Shown: in pieces, positions 7,768 to 15,434 of the stretch
Position numbering within the stretch: position 1 is the stretch's first letter
Layout: every line of letters starts with the position of its first letter
NCBI RefSeq assembly: GCF_938046015.1
Contig: NZ_CALIXW010000019.1
Span: 1-15,449, forward strand
Direction of reading: 5' to 3'
Source: an uncultured Porphyromonas sp.
GTDB taxonomy: Bacteria; Bacteroidota; Bacteroidia; Bacteroidales; Porphyromonadaceae
Length of the DNA stretch: 15,449 nucleotides
Made by a program: the position numbers and the translations under genes
Notes under the pieces: model-generated
What the model was told of the DNA's origin: nothing
The model's database searches: none
What the model saw: only the letters and a program-made list of their open reading frames with translations

Positions 7768-8313
7768 CGCAAATCTATGGGCCCAGCCTGTAGCGGGGCT
7801 GCCTGCCCGCGCGGCGCTCGCTGGGCGCTTCGGCTAGGCAGAAGAGTGCTCTCCCTAGTGGGGGGGCGAGCTCCTCCCTATGGGGGCGTGGAATTTATTA
7901 TATAATATCTCGGCAATTCTTATATAATATCCTGCTGATTCTTATATAATATTCGGCGGGATGTTATATAACATTTGGCGGAATATAATATTACTTTTCT
8001 CCCTCCCCCTAGGCTATCAGTTTCGTCCCCCTAGGGGCTGAGCTCTGTCCCGTGAGGTGCTCGGCTTTGTCTCCCCACGGCTTCGGCTTCATCCCCCCTG
8101 GCGCCTGACCGTGTACAGGGCTGTATTCCCCTAGGCCTAGCCAAAGGAGGGAGGCTTCGCTGGTGTGTGTAGGGGGGCTTGGGAGTAGGAGATCCAGCGG
8201 CGTGACCTCCGGCGTGGGGGGCTTCGAAGGGTGATCGAGGGCAGCTGAGCTACAGGGACTGAGGGGGCAGCTCCTTCCTGGCGGCAGTACTTCGCCTATC
8301 AGCCAATTATCCT
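7768..8313. other. Divergent intergenic region
   Basis: Between the two divergent promoters lie about 545 bases with no credible coding frame. The left quarter and the right half are very GC-rich with runs of G or C. They contain small recurring scraps such as CTTCGGCT and CCCCTAGG but no long repeat. The middle holds the sharply bounded AT-rich repeat island at 7891-7995, described separately. No tRNA, insertion sequence or transposon end is seen. Confidence 0.6.
7898..7991. repeat. AT-rich tandem array with 22-base period
   Basis: The 11-mer TTATATAATAT occurs at 7898-7908, 7920-7930 and 7942-7952. A one-base variant (TTATATAACAT) is at 7964-7974, so four copies start exactly 22 bases apart. 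A partial fifth copy (AATATAATAT, 7982-7991) is out of phase. Each copy contains the 8-base palindrome TTATATAA. The 11-base spacers are more variable but share CGGC or GGCGG-type cores. The period is about two helical turns, so all copies face the same side of the DNA. The array is set in strongly GC-rich surroundings. Confidence 0.85.
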
Positions 8314-8321
8314 TACCTTTG
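8291..8321 (+). promoter_or_regulatory. Promoter of the sulfatase gene
   Basis: TACCTTTG at 8314-8321 fits TAnnTTTG. A TTCG at 8291-8294, 19 bases upstream, is a one-base variant of the -33 TTTG. The start codon lies 59 bases beyond the box. A small GC-rich hairpin (CGGAGG 8325-8330 with CCTCCG 8336-8341) would lie at the very start of the leader. Confidence 0.65.
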
Positions 8322-8380
8322 TCTCGGAGGTCGCGCCTCCGTACCTAACTTTATAAGCACCCACCAGAAAAGACTACTAC

Positions 8381-10006
8381 ATGGACAGTCGGAAGATCCT
8401 CTGCGTAGCGAGCACCCTCGCTGCCGTAGGAGGAGTAGCTCAGGCGCAGCACCCTGCAGCCAAGGCCGCACCAGCCACACGCCCCCTCAACATCGTCTAC
8501 ATCATGTCGGACGACCACGCCTATCAGATGATCAGCGCCTACGACAAGCGCTACATCTCCACTCCTAATATAGACGCGATCGCGCGTGAGGGCGTGCGCT
8601 TCACCGAGAGCTTCGTGGCGAACTCCATCTCGGGGCCCAGCCGCGCCTGCATGCTCACTGGGAAGCACAGCCATATGAATGGCAAGATCAACAACGAGAC
8701 CTCGCACCAGTTCGACCAGAGCCAGCAGACCCTGCCCAAGCTGCTGCGTGCCGGTGGCTACCAGACGGCGATGATAGGCAAGATCCACCTCGACGGCATC
8801 CCTCAGGGCTTCGACCACTGGGCGATCCTCCCAGGGCAGGGCGACTACTACAACCCCTACTTCATCGTGCCTAAGGGCATGCACCTCAATAAGGGCTACA
8901 GCCTCCCGGACGGACAGGATGCCAAGGAGACGGAGCGCGTGCGCTATCATGGCTACGTCACCAATATCATCACCGACATGAGCCTCGACTGGCTGGAGCA
9001 GCGCGACAAGACGAAGCCCTTCGCCCTCTTCATCCATCACAAGGCGGCTCACCGCTGCTGGATGGCCGATACCGTCGACCTCAATGCCTATGAGGATAGG
9101 ACCTTCCCCACGCCCGAGACCTTCGATGACGACTACGCGGGGCGTCCTGCCGCAGCGGCGCAGCAGATGAATATCCTCAAGGACATGGATATCACCTATG
9201 ACCTGAAGATGCGTACCAACCCCAAGCCCTCGGGCCTCGGACGCCACTACATCAGGGACATCTACGGCGATCTCCAGTCGGACGTCAAGGCGAAGTTCGA
9301 TAGCCTCTACGACCCTATGTCCCGTGCCTTCTTCGCTAATCCCCCTCAGGGGCGCGAGCTCGCGGTGTGGAAGTACAACCGCTACATGCGTGACTACGCC
9401 AAGGTCATCAATTCGCTCGACCGCAATATCGGCCGTGTCCTGCAGTACCTCAAGGAGCATGACCTCCTCGACAATACGCTCATCGTCTACACCTCCGACC
9501 AGGGCTTCTACATGGGCGAGCATGGGTGGTTCGACAAGCGCTTCATGTACGAGGAGTCGCTGCGCACGCCCTTGGTGATGCGTCTGCCTAAGGGCTACGA
9601 CAAGCGTGGGGACGTGACGACGATGGTGCAGAACATCGACTACGCACCTACTTTCCTCGATATGGCTGGCCTGCCTATCCCTGAGGACATCCAGGGCACC
9701 TCACTGCGTAAGCTCCTCCTGAAGAATGGTAAGGAGCCCGACCTCGGGCGTAAGGCGCTCTACTACCACTTCTATGAGTATCCTGGGGAGCATGCCGTAC
9801 GTCGCCACTATGGGATACGCAATACGCGCTACAAGCTCATGCACTTCTACGGCGACATAGACAAGTGGGAGCTCTACGACCTGAAGAAGGACCCCAACGA
9901 GCTGCACAACGTCTTCGACGATCCCTCCTACGCCAGGGTGCGCAAGCAGCTAGAGCGTGACCTCGAGGAGCTGCGCGTGTACTACAAGGCACAGAACGCC
10001 AAGTAG
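8381..10006 (+). CDS. Secreted serine-type arylsulfatase-family sulfatase (S1)
   Basis: A 541-residue exported sulfatase that hydrolyses sulfate esters, probably on glycans such as mucin or glycosaminoglycans. A signal peptide runs to about residue 22 (VAQA, then QHP). Metal ligands Asp44 and Asp45 lie in MSDDHAYQ. The formylglycine motif at 84-94 reads SGPSRACMLTG, so the residue to be oxidised is Ser84, not Cys. Lys134 and His136 (GKIH), the HH at 219-220, Asp373 and Gln374 in TSDQGFYMGEHGW, and Lys386 complete the usual active site. A C-terminal subdomain follows from about 440. A serine-type site needs a radical-SAM maturase (anSME), which is not in this window. The gene stands alone behind its own promoter. 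Overall look is nearest to GlcNAc-6-sulfatase-like subfamilies, but substrate is not certain. Confidence 0.95.
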   Translation: MDSRKILCVASTLAAVGGVAQAQHPAAKAAPATRPLNIVYIMSDDHAYQMISAYDKRYISTPNIDAIAREGVRFTESFVANSISGPSRACMLTGKHSHMNGKINNETSHQFDQSQQTLPKLLRAGGYQTAMIGKIHLDGIPQGFDHWAILPGQGDYYNPYFIVPKGMHLNKGYSLPDGQDAKETERVRYHGYVTNIITDMSLDWLEQRDKTKPFALFIHHKAAHRCWMADTVDLNAYEDRTFPTPETFDDDYAGRPAAAAQQMNILKDMDITYDLKMRTNPKPSGLGRHYIRDIYGDLQSDVKAKFDSLYDPMSRAFFANPPQGRELAVWKYNRYMRDYAKVINSLDRNIGRVLQYLKEHDLLDNTLIVYTSDQGFYMGEHGWFDKRFMYEESLRTPLVMRLPKGYDKRGDVTTMVQNIDYAPTFLDMAGLPIPEDIQGTSLRKLLLKNGKEPDLGRKALYYHFYEYPGEHAVRRHYGIRNTRYKLMHFYGDIDKWELYDLKKDPNELHNVFDDPSYARVRKQLERDLEELRVYYKAQNAK

Positions 10007-10058
10007 CCCCCCCTCGCACCGCCTCGGCGGCATCCCCACCGTAAGGCACGCCCCCGTG

Positions 10059-10072
10059 GGCACTATAGTGCC
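10059..10072. promoter_or_regulatory. 14-base perfect palindrome at the ribE promoter
   Basis: GGCACTATAGTGCC is a perfect palindrome ending 8 bases before the -7 box of the ribE promoter, so it covers the -33 and spacer region. Its position and symmetry suit an operator for a dimeric regulator. No regulator gene is nearby. Confidence 0.5.
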
Positions 10073-10080
10073 TAATGTAC

Positions 10081-10088
10081 TACCTTTG
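10081..10088 (+). promoter_or_regulatory. -7 box TACCTTTG of the ribE-plug unit
   Basis: TACCTTTG matches TAnnTTTG and lies 71 bases upstream of the ribE ATG. No TTTG is visible at the -33 position, which is instead occupied by the palindrome at 10059-10072. Confidence 0.6.
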
Positions 10089-10138
10089 TATAGCCCAGCC
10101 TCAGGAGCCTCGGTCGGCTCCCTAGAGGCGGGCTATAC
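10088..10138 (+). promoter_or_regulatory. Long hairpin in the ribE leader
   Basis: GTATAGCCC (10088-10096) pairs perfectly with GGGCTATAC (10130-10138), GCCTC (10098-10102) with GAGGC (10125-10129), and AGGAGCC (10103-10109) with GGCTCCCT (10116-10123) with one bulge. This gives about 21 pairs around a six-base loop. It overlaps the end of the -7 box and fills most of the leader. It does not show the conserved blocks of the FMN riboswitch and has no T-run of a normal terminator, though it could also end sulfatase transcription. Confidence 0.65.
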
Positions 10139-10159
10139 ATCTTTATATAGACTCAGCAT

Positions 10160-10765
10160 ATGTTTTCGGGTATTGTAGAGGCCTGCGGCGAAGTCGTCGG
10201 GCTAGTACGTGAGGGAGAGAACCTCCATCTGACCATCGCTTGTCCCTTCGCCAGCGAGCTCAAGATCGACCAGAGCGTGGCGCATAATGGCGTCTGCCTC
10301 ACTGTCGTCGCGCTTGATGAAGGGCGCTATACGGTCACGGCCATTCAGGAGACCCTCGACCGCTCCAACCTCGGGAGCCTCCAGCTCGGCGATCATGTCA
10401 ACCTCGAGCGCAGCATGCTGCTGGGCGGTCGCCTCGATGGGCACATCGTGCAGGGGCACGTGGATATGAAGGCGCGCTGCGTCTCCGTCACGGAGGCTGA
10501 TGGCAGCTGGCTCTACCGCTTCGAGCACGCCACTGATGCGGCGCTAGCACGCAAGGGCTACATGACGGTGGAGAAGGGCTCGATCACGGTCAATGGGGTG
10601 AGCCTCACGGTCTGCGACTCGGAGAAGACCTCTTTCGGTGTGGCCATCATCCCCTATACGCACGAGCATACCAACTTCAAGCACATCCAGCCGGGGACGG
10701 AGGTCAACCTCGAGTTCGACATCGTAGGCAAGTACCTCTGCAAGATGCAGGAGTACGCAGGCTAG
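10160..10765 (+). CDS. ribE: Riboflavin synthase, alpha chain
   Basis: This cytosolic enzyme makes riboflavin by dismutation of two 6,7-dimethyl-8-ribityllumazine molecules. At 201 residues it has the normal length and the two expected lumazine-binding repeats: MFSGIVE opens the first, SVAHNGVCLTV (39-49) is matched by SITVNGVSLTV (141-151), and NLERS (81-85) by NLEFD (183-187). GHIVQGHVD (94-102) begins the second repeat. The family more often starts MFTGIVE, so Ser3 is a small variant. The T9SS plug gene starts 6 bases after the stop, so the two are surely co-transcribed. No other rib gene is in the window. Regulation may involve the palindrome and leader hairpin just upstream. The symbol follows the ribE usage; ribC is used in some genomes. 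Confidence 0.97.
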   Translation: MFSGIVEACGEVVGLVREGENLHLTIACPFASELKIDQSVAHNGVCLTVVALDEGRYTVTAIQETLDRSNLGSLQLGDHVNLERSMLLGGRLDGHIVQGHVDMKARCVSVTEADGSWLYRFEHATDAALARKGYMTVEKGSITVNGVSLTVCDSEKTSFGVAIIPYTHEHTNFKHIQPGTEVNLEFDIVGKYLCKMQEYAG

Positions 10766-10771
10766 CGGCGG

Positions 10772-12046
10772 ATGAGCCCCTTCGGCACGCTACGGAGCGC
10801 GCTCCTCGGACTACTACTGCTCCTCTCTCCCTCTCTCCTCTCGGCTGGAGTGCCGCCCGAGGCTCCCGCTTGGTCTGCCCCCGAGGTGGGAGCGGTGACC
10901 TGCGGGCTCGAGGGGCAGCAGCCGTACAGCCATCCCCAGCTCTGCCTGCTGCGGCTAGGCTCGAGCGAGGTGCTGCAGCTCTCCTTTGACCTCCTCGGGG
11001 GGCAGGGGGCGCCGCTGCTGAGCTATCGCCTTCGCCTCTGTGAGCCCGACTGGAGGGCCTCGGAGCTGTATGCCTCCGAGTACCTCAGTGGGGCGGACAG
11101 TGATCAGCTGCCCCCTCCACGGCCTAGTGTCGGTACCCTGCAGCCTTATCAGCACTACGAGCTCGCCCTCGGGGCGCAGCTCTTCCAGCGCTCGGGCAAC
11201 TATCTCCTCGAGATCCTCGATGAGTCGGGGGAGCGTAGCCTGCTGCGCGTGCCCCTCTCGGTCTATGAGCAGCGCCTACGGCTGGAAGGGCGTGTGACGC
11301 CCGATGCCTGGGGAGAGCTGCGTGGAGGGCTGCAGCAGGTCGAGGTCGAGCTGCGAGGGCTCAGTCTAGCAGATCGAGCTGCGCTGGGGGAGGGCCTCCA
11401 GCTCCTTGTCATCCAGGACGGACGCTGGGAGACAGCCCAGCGCCTAGGGCAGCCCTCTGACGAGGAAGCAGACGGGCTGAGCTATCGAGGGAGCGCCGCG
11501 GCACGCTTCGCCGCAGGTAGCGGCTACTACCGCGTGGAGCACCGCTCGGATCGCGGGCCCTTCCAGGGGGTAGCTGCTAGCTACCGCTCCGCCTCTGGGC
11601 TGCTAGGTCTAGAGCTTCACCCCCGTCAGCCACGCGCAGGGCAGCCCTTCAGCTACGAGGAGCAGCGGCAGGGGCTGCAGCTGCTCTCCACGCTCCGAGG
11701 GGAGTCTGCCACTGAGGGGGACTACCATGAGCTGAGCTTCCGCCTCCAGTGCCCCGAGCCGCTAGCGGGGCAGGTCTACCTCGAGGGTGAGGCCTTCCGC
11801 TACATGCCGCTGGAGCGCCGTGAGCTGCGCTATGATGCAGCCACACGCAGCTACCAGCTAGCCCTTCCTCTGAAGCAAGGCTATCAGGAGTATCAGTTCG
11901 TCTACCGCCCCGAGGGCAGTGATCAGCTCGAGACAGCCACCTTGATGGGCGACCACTATCAGACCGAGCACCACTATACGGTGCTGGCCTTCGTGCGCTC
12001 CTACACTGATCGCGCGCCGCGCCTCTGGGCAGTGCTGCAGCTCTGA
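10772..12046 (+). CDS. Type IX secretion system plug protein (DUF5103 family)
   Basis: A 424-residue exported protein resembling the DUF5103 / T9SS plug family. In the Flavobacterium SprA translocon structure, Plug closes the periplasmic side of the giant barrel while PorV occupies the lateral opening. The signal peptide covers about residues 1-25 (a Leu-rich core, then LLSA before GVPPEAP). Family-like features are the Leu-rich beta domain at about 60-165 with YRLRLCEPDWRASELYASEYLSG, the GNYLLEILDESGE strand, the SYRSASGLLGLELHPRQPRAGQ block and the C-terminal SDQLETATLMGDHYQTEHHYTVLAFVRSYTDRAPRL. The length suits the family. It lies 6 bases behind ribE with no promoter between. A strong terminator follows. 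Identification rests on remembered family pattern, with no fitted profile. Confidence 0.85.
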   Translation: MSPFGTLRSALLGLLLLLSPSLLSAGVPPEAPAWSAPEVGAVTCGLEGQQPYSHPQLCLLRLGSSEVLQLSFDLLGGQGAPLLSYRLRLCEPDWRASELYASEYLSGADSDQLPPPRPSVGTLQPYQHYELALGAQLFQRSGNYLLEILDESGERSLLRVPLSVYEQRLRLEGRVTPDAWGELRGGLQQVEVELRGLSLADRAALGEGLQLLVIQDGRWETAQRLGQPSDEEADGLSYRGSAAARFAAGSGYYRVEHRSDRGPFQGVAASYRSASGLLGLELHPRQPRAGQPFSYEEQRQGLQLLSTLRGESATEGDYHELSFRLQCPEPLAGQVYLEGEAFRYMPLERRELRYDAATRSYQLALPLKQGYQEYQFVYRPEGSDQLETATLMGDHYQTEHHYTVLAFVRSYTDRAPRLWAVLQL

Positions 12047-12151
12047 GCTGCTCTGCCCATCCCTTGCGAGGAGTCTGACTATGGGGGTGCGCTCAAGCTG
12101 CCCTACTATATATAGGTAGGCCTTAGGCCGCTCGACAGCGCCATCGCCTAT

Positions 12152-12193
12152 AGCCTAGGGGCGCTCCTTCGCTGAGCCGCTCCTAGGCTTTTT
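12152..12193 (+). terminator. Intrinsic terminator of the ribE-plug unit
   Basis: A 12-base stem (12152-12163 with 12178-12189, one G.U pair) has a 14-base loop and is followed directly by a T-run to 12193. It is a textbook rho-independent terminator about 105 bases after the plug stop. Its T-run ends two bases before the dpp4 -7 box. Confidence 0.85.
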
Positions 12194-12195
12194 CG

Positions 12196-12203
12196 TATCT
12201 TTG
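12196..12203 (+). promoter_or_regulatory. -7 box TATCTTTG of dpp4
   Basis: TATCTTTG matches TAnnTTTG and lies 35 bases before the dpp4 ATG. The region where a -33 TTTG should be is inside the upstream terminator hairpin, and no good -33 match is seen there. Confidence 0.65.
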
Positions 12204-12238
12204 CCTTAGAGACAATACTTACTAATGCAGCTAGCCTA

Positions 12239-14416
12239 ATGAAGAAAGGAACACTACTTGCCCTAGGGCTGCTCGGCCTATCGCTGACGACAGCGCTGGC
12301 CACACAGCAGACCGGGCGTACGATGACCATTGAGGAGATCAATTCGGGTGCCTTCGCCTCGCGCTCCGCAGGCCGAGGGATGCGCTCCATGAGCGACGGC
12401 CTCCACTACACGATGATGGATAAGGCGCACAAGGCCATCCTACGCTACAGCTTCGCCACGGGGCAGCTTGTGGATACGCTCTTCAGTGTAGATAAGGCTA
12501 GGGAATGTGAGTTCAAGACCTTCGACGACTATATCCTCGAGCCCCAGGGCCACCACATCCTCCTGCTGCGCGACAAGAAGGCCGTCTACCGCCGCTCCTG
12601 GACGGCGGATGCCTATCACTACGATGTGCGCCGCAATAGGGTAGAGCCGCTGAGCGAACGCGGGGGCAAGGTGATGATCCCGACCTTCAGCCCCGACGGG
12701 CGTATGGTCGCCTTCGTCCGCGAGGGGAACATCTTCATCAAGAAGTTCGAGTACGACACCGAGGTCGCCGTCACCAGCGACGCCGCGCGCAACAAGGTGA
12801 TGAACGGCACGACGGACTGGGTCTATGAGGAGGAGTTCGAGGTAACAAAGCTCCTCACCTGGAGCGAGGACAACAACTACCTGGCCTACGTGCGCACCGA
12901 CGAGAGCAAGGTCGAGGAGTACAGCATGCCTATGTATGGGGGGCGTCAGTACCCTAGCCTCTATACCTATAAGTACCCCGAGGCAGGGACGCCCAACTCG
13001 GAGGTCTCGGTACATATATATAATGTAGGGGACCGCTCCAAGAAGCAGCTGGACTTCGGTGACAGCAAGCCCTACTACATCCCCCGTATCGAGTTCGTGG
13101 GGCGGGATGGGAACCTCGCGGTCTTCAGCCTCAACCGTCAGCAGAACCACTTCCGCCTCTACTACGTCAATGACAAGACGCTCCTGCCGAAGCTCATCCT
13201 TGAGGAGCGTAACAAGGCCTACGTCGATAGCCGCTACCTCCAGCACTGCCACTTCGTTCCTGGGGGCTTCGTCTACATCAGCGAGCGCGATGGCTACCGC
13301 CATCTCTATAGCTATAGCGACAAGGGCGTACTGCAGCGCCAGATCACCTCGGGTAAGTACGACGTGATGGACTTCTATGGTGCCGATGCCGCGGGCAATA
13401 TGTACTACCAGGCTGCCGACGCCTCGCCCATGCGTCGCTCCGTCTATCGCATCGACCCCAAGGGCGTCAAGACGCGCCTCGATGGGGGAGAGGGGACGAA
13501 TAACGCCATCTTCAGTCAGAACTTCGCCTACTACATCAGTACCTTCCACAACGCCCATACCCCCACCGTGACGGCTGTCTACGCTACGGGTAAGCCCAAG
13601 CCGCTGCGCACGCTGGAGGATAATGCTGCCCTGCGCTCCAAGCTCGCTGGCTACCGCATCTCCCCTAAGGAGTTCATCACTGTCCGCAATGCCGAGGGGC
13701 AGTCACTCAATGCCTGGATCGTCAAGCCGCTGGGCTTCGACCCGACGAAGAAGTACCCCGTGCTGATGGTGCAGTATAGTGGGCCCGACTCGCAGCAGGT
13801 ACTCGACAGCTACGGCTATGGTTGGGAGCAGGTGCTCGCTGCCGAGGGCTTCATCGTGGCCTGTGTCGATGGGCGCGGTACTGGGGCTCGTGGGGAGGAG
13901 TGGCGCAAGTGCACCTACCTACGCCTCGGGGTCAAGGAGAGCGCCGACCAGATTGCCGCTGCCAAGAGCCTCAGCCAGCTGCCCTACGTCGATGGTAGCC
14001 GCATAGCGCTATGGGGATGGAGCTTCGGCGGGTACAACACGCTGATGAGCCTCTGCCACGGCGGTACGACCTTCAAGCTCGGGATCGCTGTCGCCCCCGT
14101 CACCGACTGGAGCTACTACGATACCATCTACACCGAGCGCTACATGCGTACGCCCCGTGAGAACCCCGAGGGCTACAAGGCCTCGTCCGTCCTCGAGGTC
14201 GCAGCGAACCTTCGCAGCCGTCTGCTGCTTATACATGGGAGTGCCGACGACAACGTACATGTCCAGAATGCCATGGACGTCGCCGAGCGCTTCGTCCAGG
14301 CGGACCTGCCCTTCGACATGGCGATCTACACGGACAAGAACCACAGCATCTACGGGGGCAAGACGCGCGACCATCTGTATAAGAAGATGATCGCCTACCT
14401 CAAGGCTCACCTGTAG
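12239..14416 (+). CDS. dpp4: Dipeptidyl peptidase IV (prolyl oligopeptidase family S9)
   Basis: A 725-residue exported serine peptidase that removes X-Pro and X-Ala dipeptides from peptide N-termini, a key step in peptide-based growth of Porphyromonas. A signal peptide covers about residues 1-21 (TTALA, then TQQ). An eight-bladed propeller follows (about 40-480), including DWVYEEEF with Glu197 and Glu198, which bind the substrate amino terminus. The alpha/beta hydrolase domain carries the catalytic Ser595 in GWSFGGY, the Asp of HGSADDN (670/671) and His702 in KNHSIYG. These sit two residues beyond the numbers I remember for P. gingivalis DPP IV. GWSFGGY replaces the more usual GWSYGGY, a mild change. 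The cell location is the periplasm or cell surface. A TATCTTTG box lies just upstream and lipA starts 58 bases downstream. Confidence 0.97.
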   Translation: MKKGTLLALGLLGLSLTTALATQQTGRTMTIEEINSGAFASRSAGRGMRSMSDGLHYTMMDKAHKAILRYSFATGQLVDTLFSVDKARECEFKTFDDYILEPQGHHILLLRDKKAVYRRSWTADAYHYDVRRNRVEPLSERGGKVMIPTFSPDGRMVAFVREGNIFIKKFEYDTEVAVTSDAARNKVMNGTTDWVYEEEFEVTKLLTWSEDNNYLAYVRTDESKVEEYSMPMYGGRQYPSLYTYKYPEAGTPNSEVSVHIYNVGDRSKKQLDFGDSKPYYIPRIEFVGRDGNLAVFSLNRQQNHFRLYYVNDKTLLPKLILEERNKAYVDSRYLQHCHFVPGGFVYISERDGYRHLYSYSDKGVLQRQITSGKYDVMDFYGADAAGNMYYQAADASPMRRSVYRIDPKGVKTRLDGGEGTNNAIFSQNFAYYISTFHNAHTPTVTAVYATGKPKPLRTLEDNAALRSKLAGYRISPKEFITVRNAEGQSLNAWIVKPLGFDPTKKYPVLMVQYSGPDSQQVLDSYGYGWEQVLAAEGFIVACVDGRGTGARGEEWRKCTYLRLGVKESADQIAAAKSLSQLPYVDGSRIALWGWSFGGYNTLMSLCHGGTTFKLGIAVAPVTDWSYYDTIYTERYMRTPRENPEGYKASSVLEVAANLRSRLLLIHGSADDNVHVQNAMDVAERFVQADLPFDMAIYTDKNHSIYGGKTRDHLYKKMIAYLKAHL

Positions 14417-14474
14417 TACGCACCTAGACTCCCAGCGGGGCGGCACGCTCTGTCCCCTGGCCTTTACTTAGACG

Positions 14475-15362
14475 ATGCAACAAGAGACCGCAGCACCCAA
14501 AGCACGCAATGTAGTGCGTGTACGCAAGCCCGAGTGGCTCAAGATACGCCTCGGCGACAACGCTACCTTCACCGGCACCAAGCAGACCATCGAGGGGCAT
14601 GGGCTGAACACCATCTGCCACAGCGGACGCTGCCCCAACCAAGGCGAATGCTGGAGCGCAGGTACCGCTACCTTCATGATCGGGGGAGCAGTCTGTACGC
14701 GCGCCTGCCGCTTCTGCAACACGCTCTCCGGCAAGAACCCCGCAGCACTCGACCCCCTCGAGCCGCTCAAGGTCGCCCAGAGCATCAAGAAGATGGAGCT
14801 GCGCCACGCCGTCATCACCAGCGTAGACCGCGATGACCTGCCTGACTACGGGGCGCAGCACTGGGTGGAGACCATCGAGGCGATCAAGCGCACGACGCCT
14901 GAGGTCACTATCGAGGTGCTGATCCCTGACTTCAATGGTCGCCTGGACCTCGTGGACAAGATCATCGCCTGCCAGCCCAAGATCATCTCTCACAACCTCG
15001 AGACCATACGCCGCCTCACGCCCGAGGTACGCCACGTCGCGACCTATGAGACTTCGCTGAGCGTGCTGGAGCGTATCGCCGCCAGTGGCATCCCTGCCAA
15101 GACGGGCATCATGCTCGGCCTCGGGGAGACAGAGGCTGAGGTGCTGGAGCTGATGGACGATGCGCGTGCCCGCGGTGTCTCTATCATGACCATAGGACAG
15201 TACCTGCAGCCTACGCGCCGCCATCTGCCCGTCGTGGAGTATATCCATCCGAAGCAGTTCGCCCGTCTGCGTACGCTCGGGCTAGAGAAGGGCATAAGGC
15301 ATATCGAGAGTGGCCCGCTGGTGCGCTCCTCCTATCATGCCGAGCGCCACGTCCTCGACTAG
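14475..15362 (+). CDS. lipA: Lipoyl synthase
   Basis: A 295-residue cytosolic radical-SAM enzyme that inserts two sulfurs into the octanoyl group on carrier domains of 2-oxoacid dehydrogenases or the glycine cleavage H protein. The auxiliary cluster ligands are Cys48, Cys53 and Cys59 (ICHSGRCPNQGEC); the radical-SAM cluster is Cys74-x3-Cys78-x2-Cys81. The C-terminal VRSSYHA carries the conserved Arg-Ser-Ser-Tyr whose serine binds the auxiliary cluster. DRDDLPDYG and the QYLQPTRRHLPV block are also typical, and the length is usual. It follows dpp4 by 58 bases with no TAnnTTTG box seen, so it is probably read from the dpp4 promoter. A strong terminator follows. No lipB is visible before the window ends. 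Confidence 0.98.
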   Translation: MQQETAAPKARNVVRVRKPEWLKIRLGDNATFTGTKQTIEGHGLNTICHSGRCPNQGECWSAGTATFMIGGAVCTRACRFCNTLSGKNPAALDPLEPLKVAQSIKKMELRHAVITSVDRDDLPDYGAQHWVETIEAIKRTTPEVTIEVLIPDFNGRLDLVDKIIACQPKIISHNLETIRRLTPEVRHVATYETSLSVLERIAASGIPAKTGIMLGLGETEAEVLELMDDARARGVSIMTIGQYLQPTRRHLPVVEYIHPKQFARLRTLGLEKGIRHIESGPLVRSSYHAERHVLD

Positions 15363-15390
15363 CGCCCCCCGCACCAATCCTCATACAATA

Positions 15391-15434
15391 AGGCCTCGCC
15401 CCTCCAGCTGTACAGCTCGGGGGCGAGGCCTTTC
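15391..15434 (+). terminator. Intrinsic terminator after lipA
   Basis: A perfect 12-base GC-rich stem (15391-15402 with 15420-15431) encloses a 17-base loop that itself contains the palindrome AGCTGTACAGCT. It is followed by TTTCTTA. The hairpin begins 28 bases after the lipA stop. On the opposite strand AATAAGGCC precedes it, so weak function in both directions is possible. Confidence 0.85.

Noticed and set aside
7898..7991. AT-rich 22-base repeats as a CRISPR array
   Set aside because: Repeat and spacer are both only 11 bases, spacers resemble each other, and no cas gene is present.
7891..7995. AT-rich island between divergent gene sets as a replication origin
   Set aside because: Gene direction and the AT repeats fit the idea, but no DnaA box of the TTATNCACA type is seen, no dnaA, dnaN or other origin-linked gene is present, and a spot reading of G versus C on both sides looks opposite to what an origin gives. 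A whole-genome skew plot would settle it.
8351..9523. 390-codon open frame antisense to the sulfatase
   Set aside because: It is a shadow of the GC-rich sulfatase gene: Val/Asp/His-rich without any family motif, while the plus strand encodes a complete sulfatase with all active-site residues.
12440..13558. 372-codon open frame antisense to dpp4
   Set aside because: It is another antisense shadow created by strong third-position G/C bias; the plus strand clearly encodes DPP IV.
14426..14462. Possible terminator between dpp4 and lipA
   Set aside because: The best stem is about seven pairs with a bulge and is followed by CCTTTACTTA, not a convincing T-run; co-transcription of lipA seems more likely.
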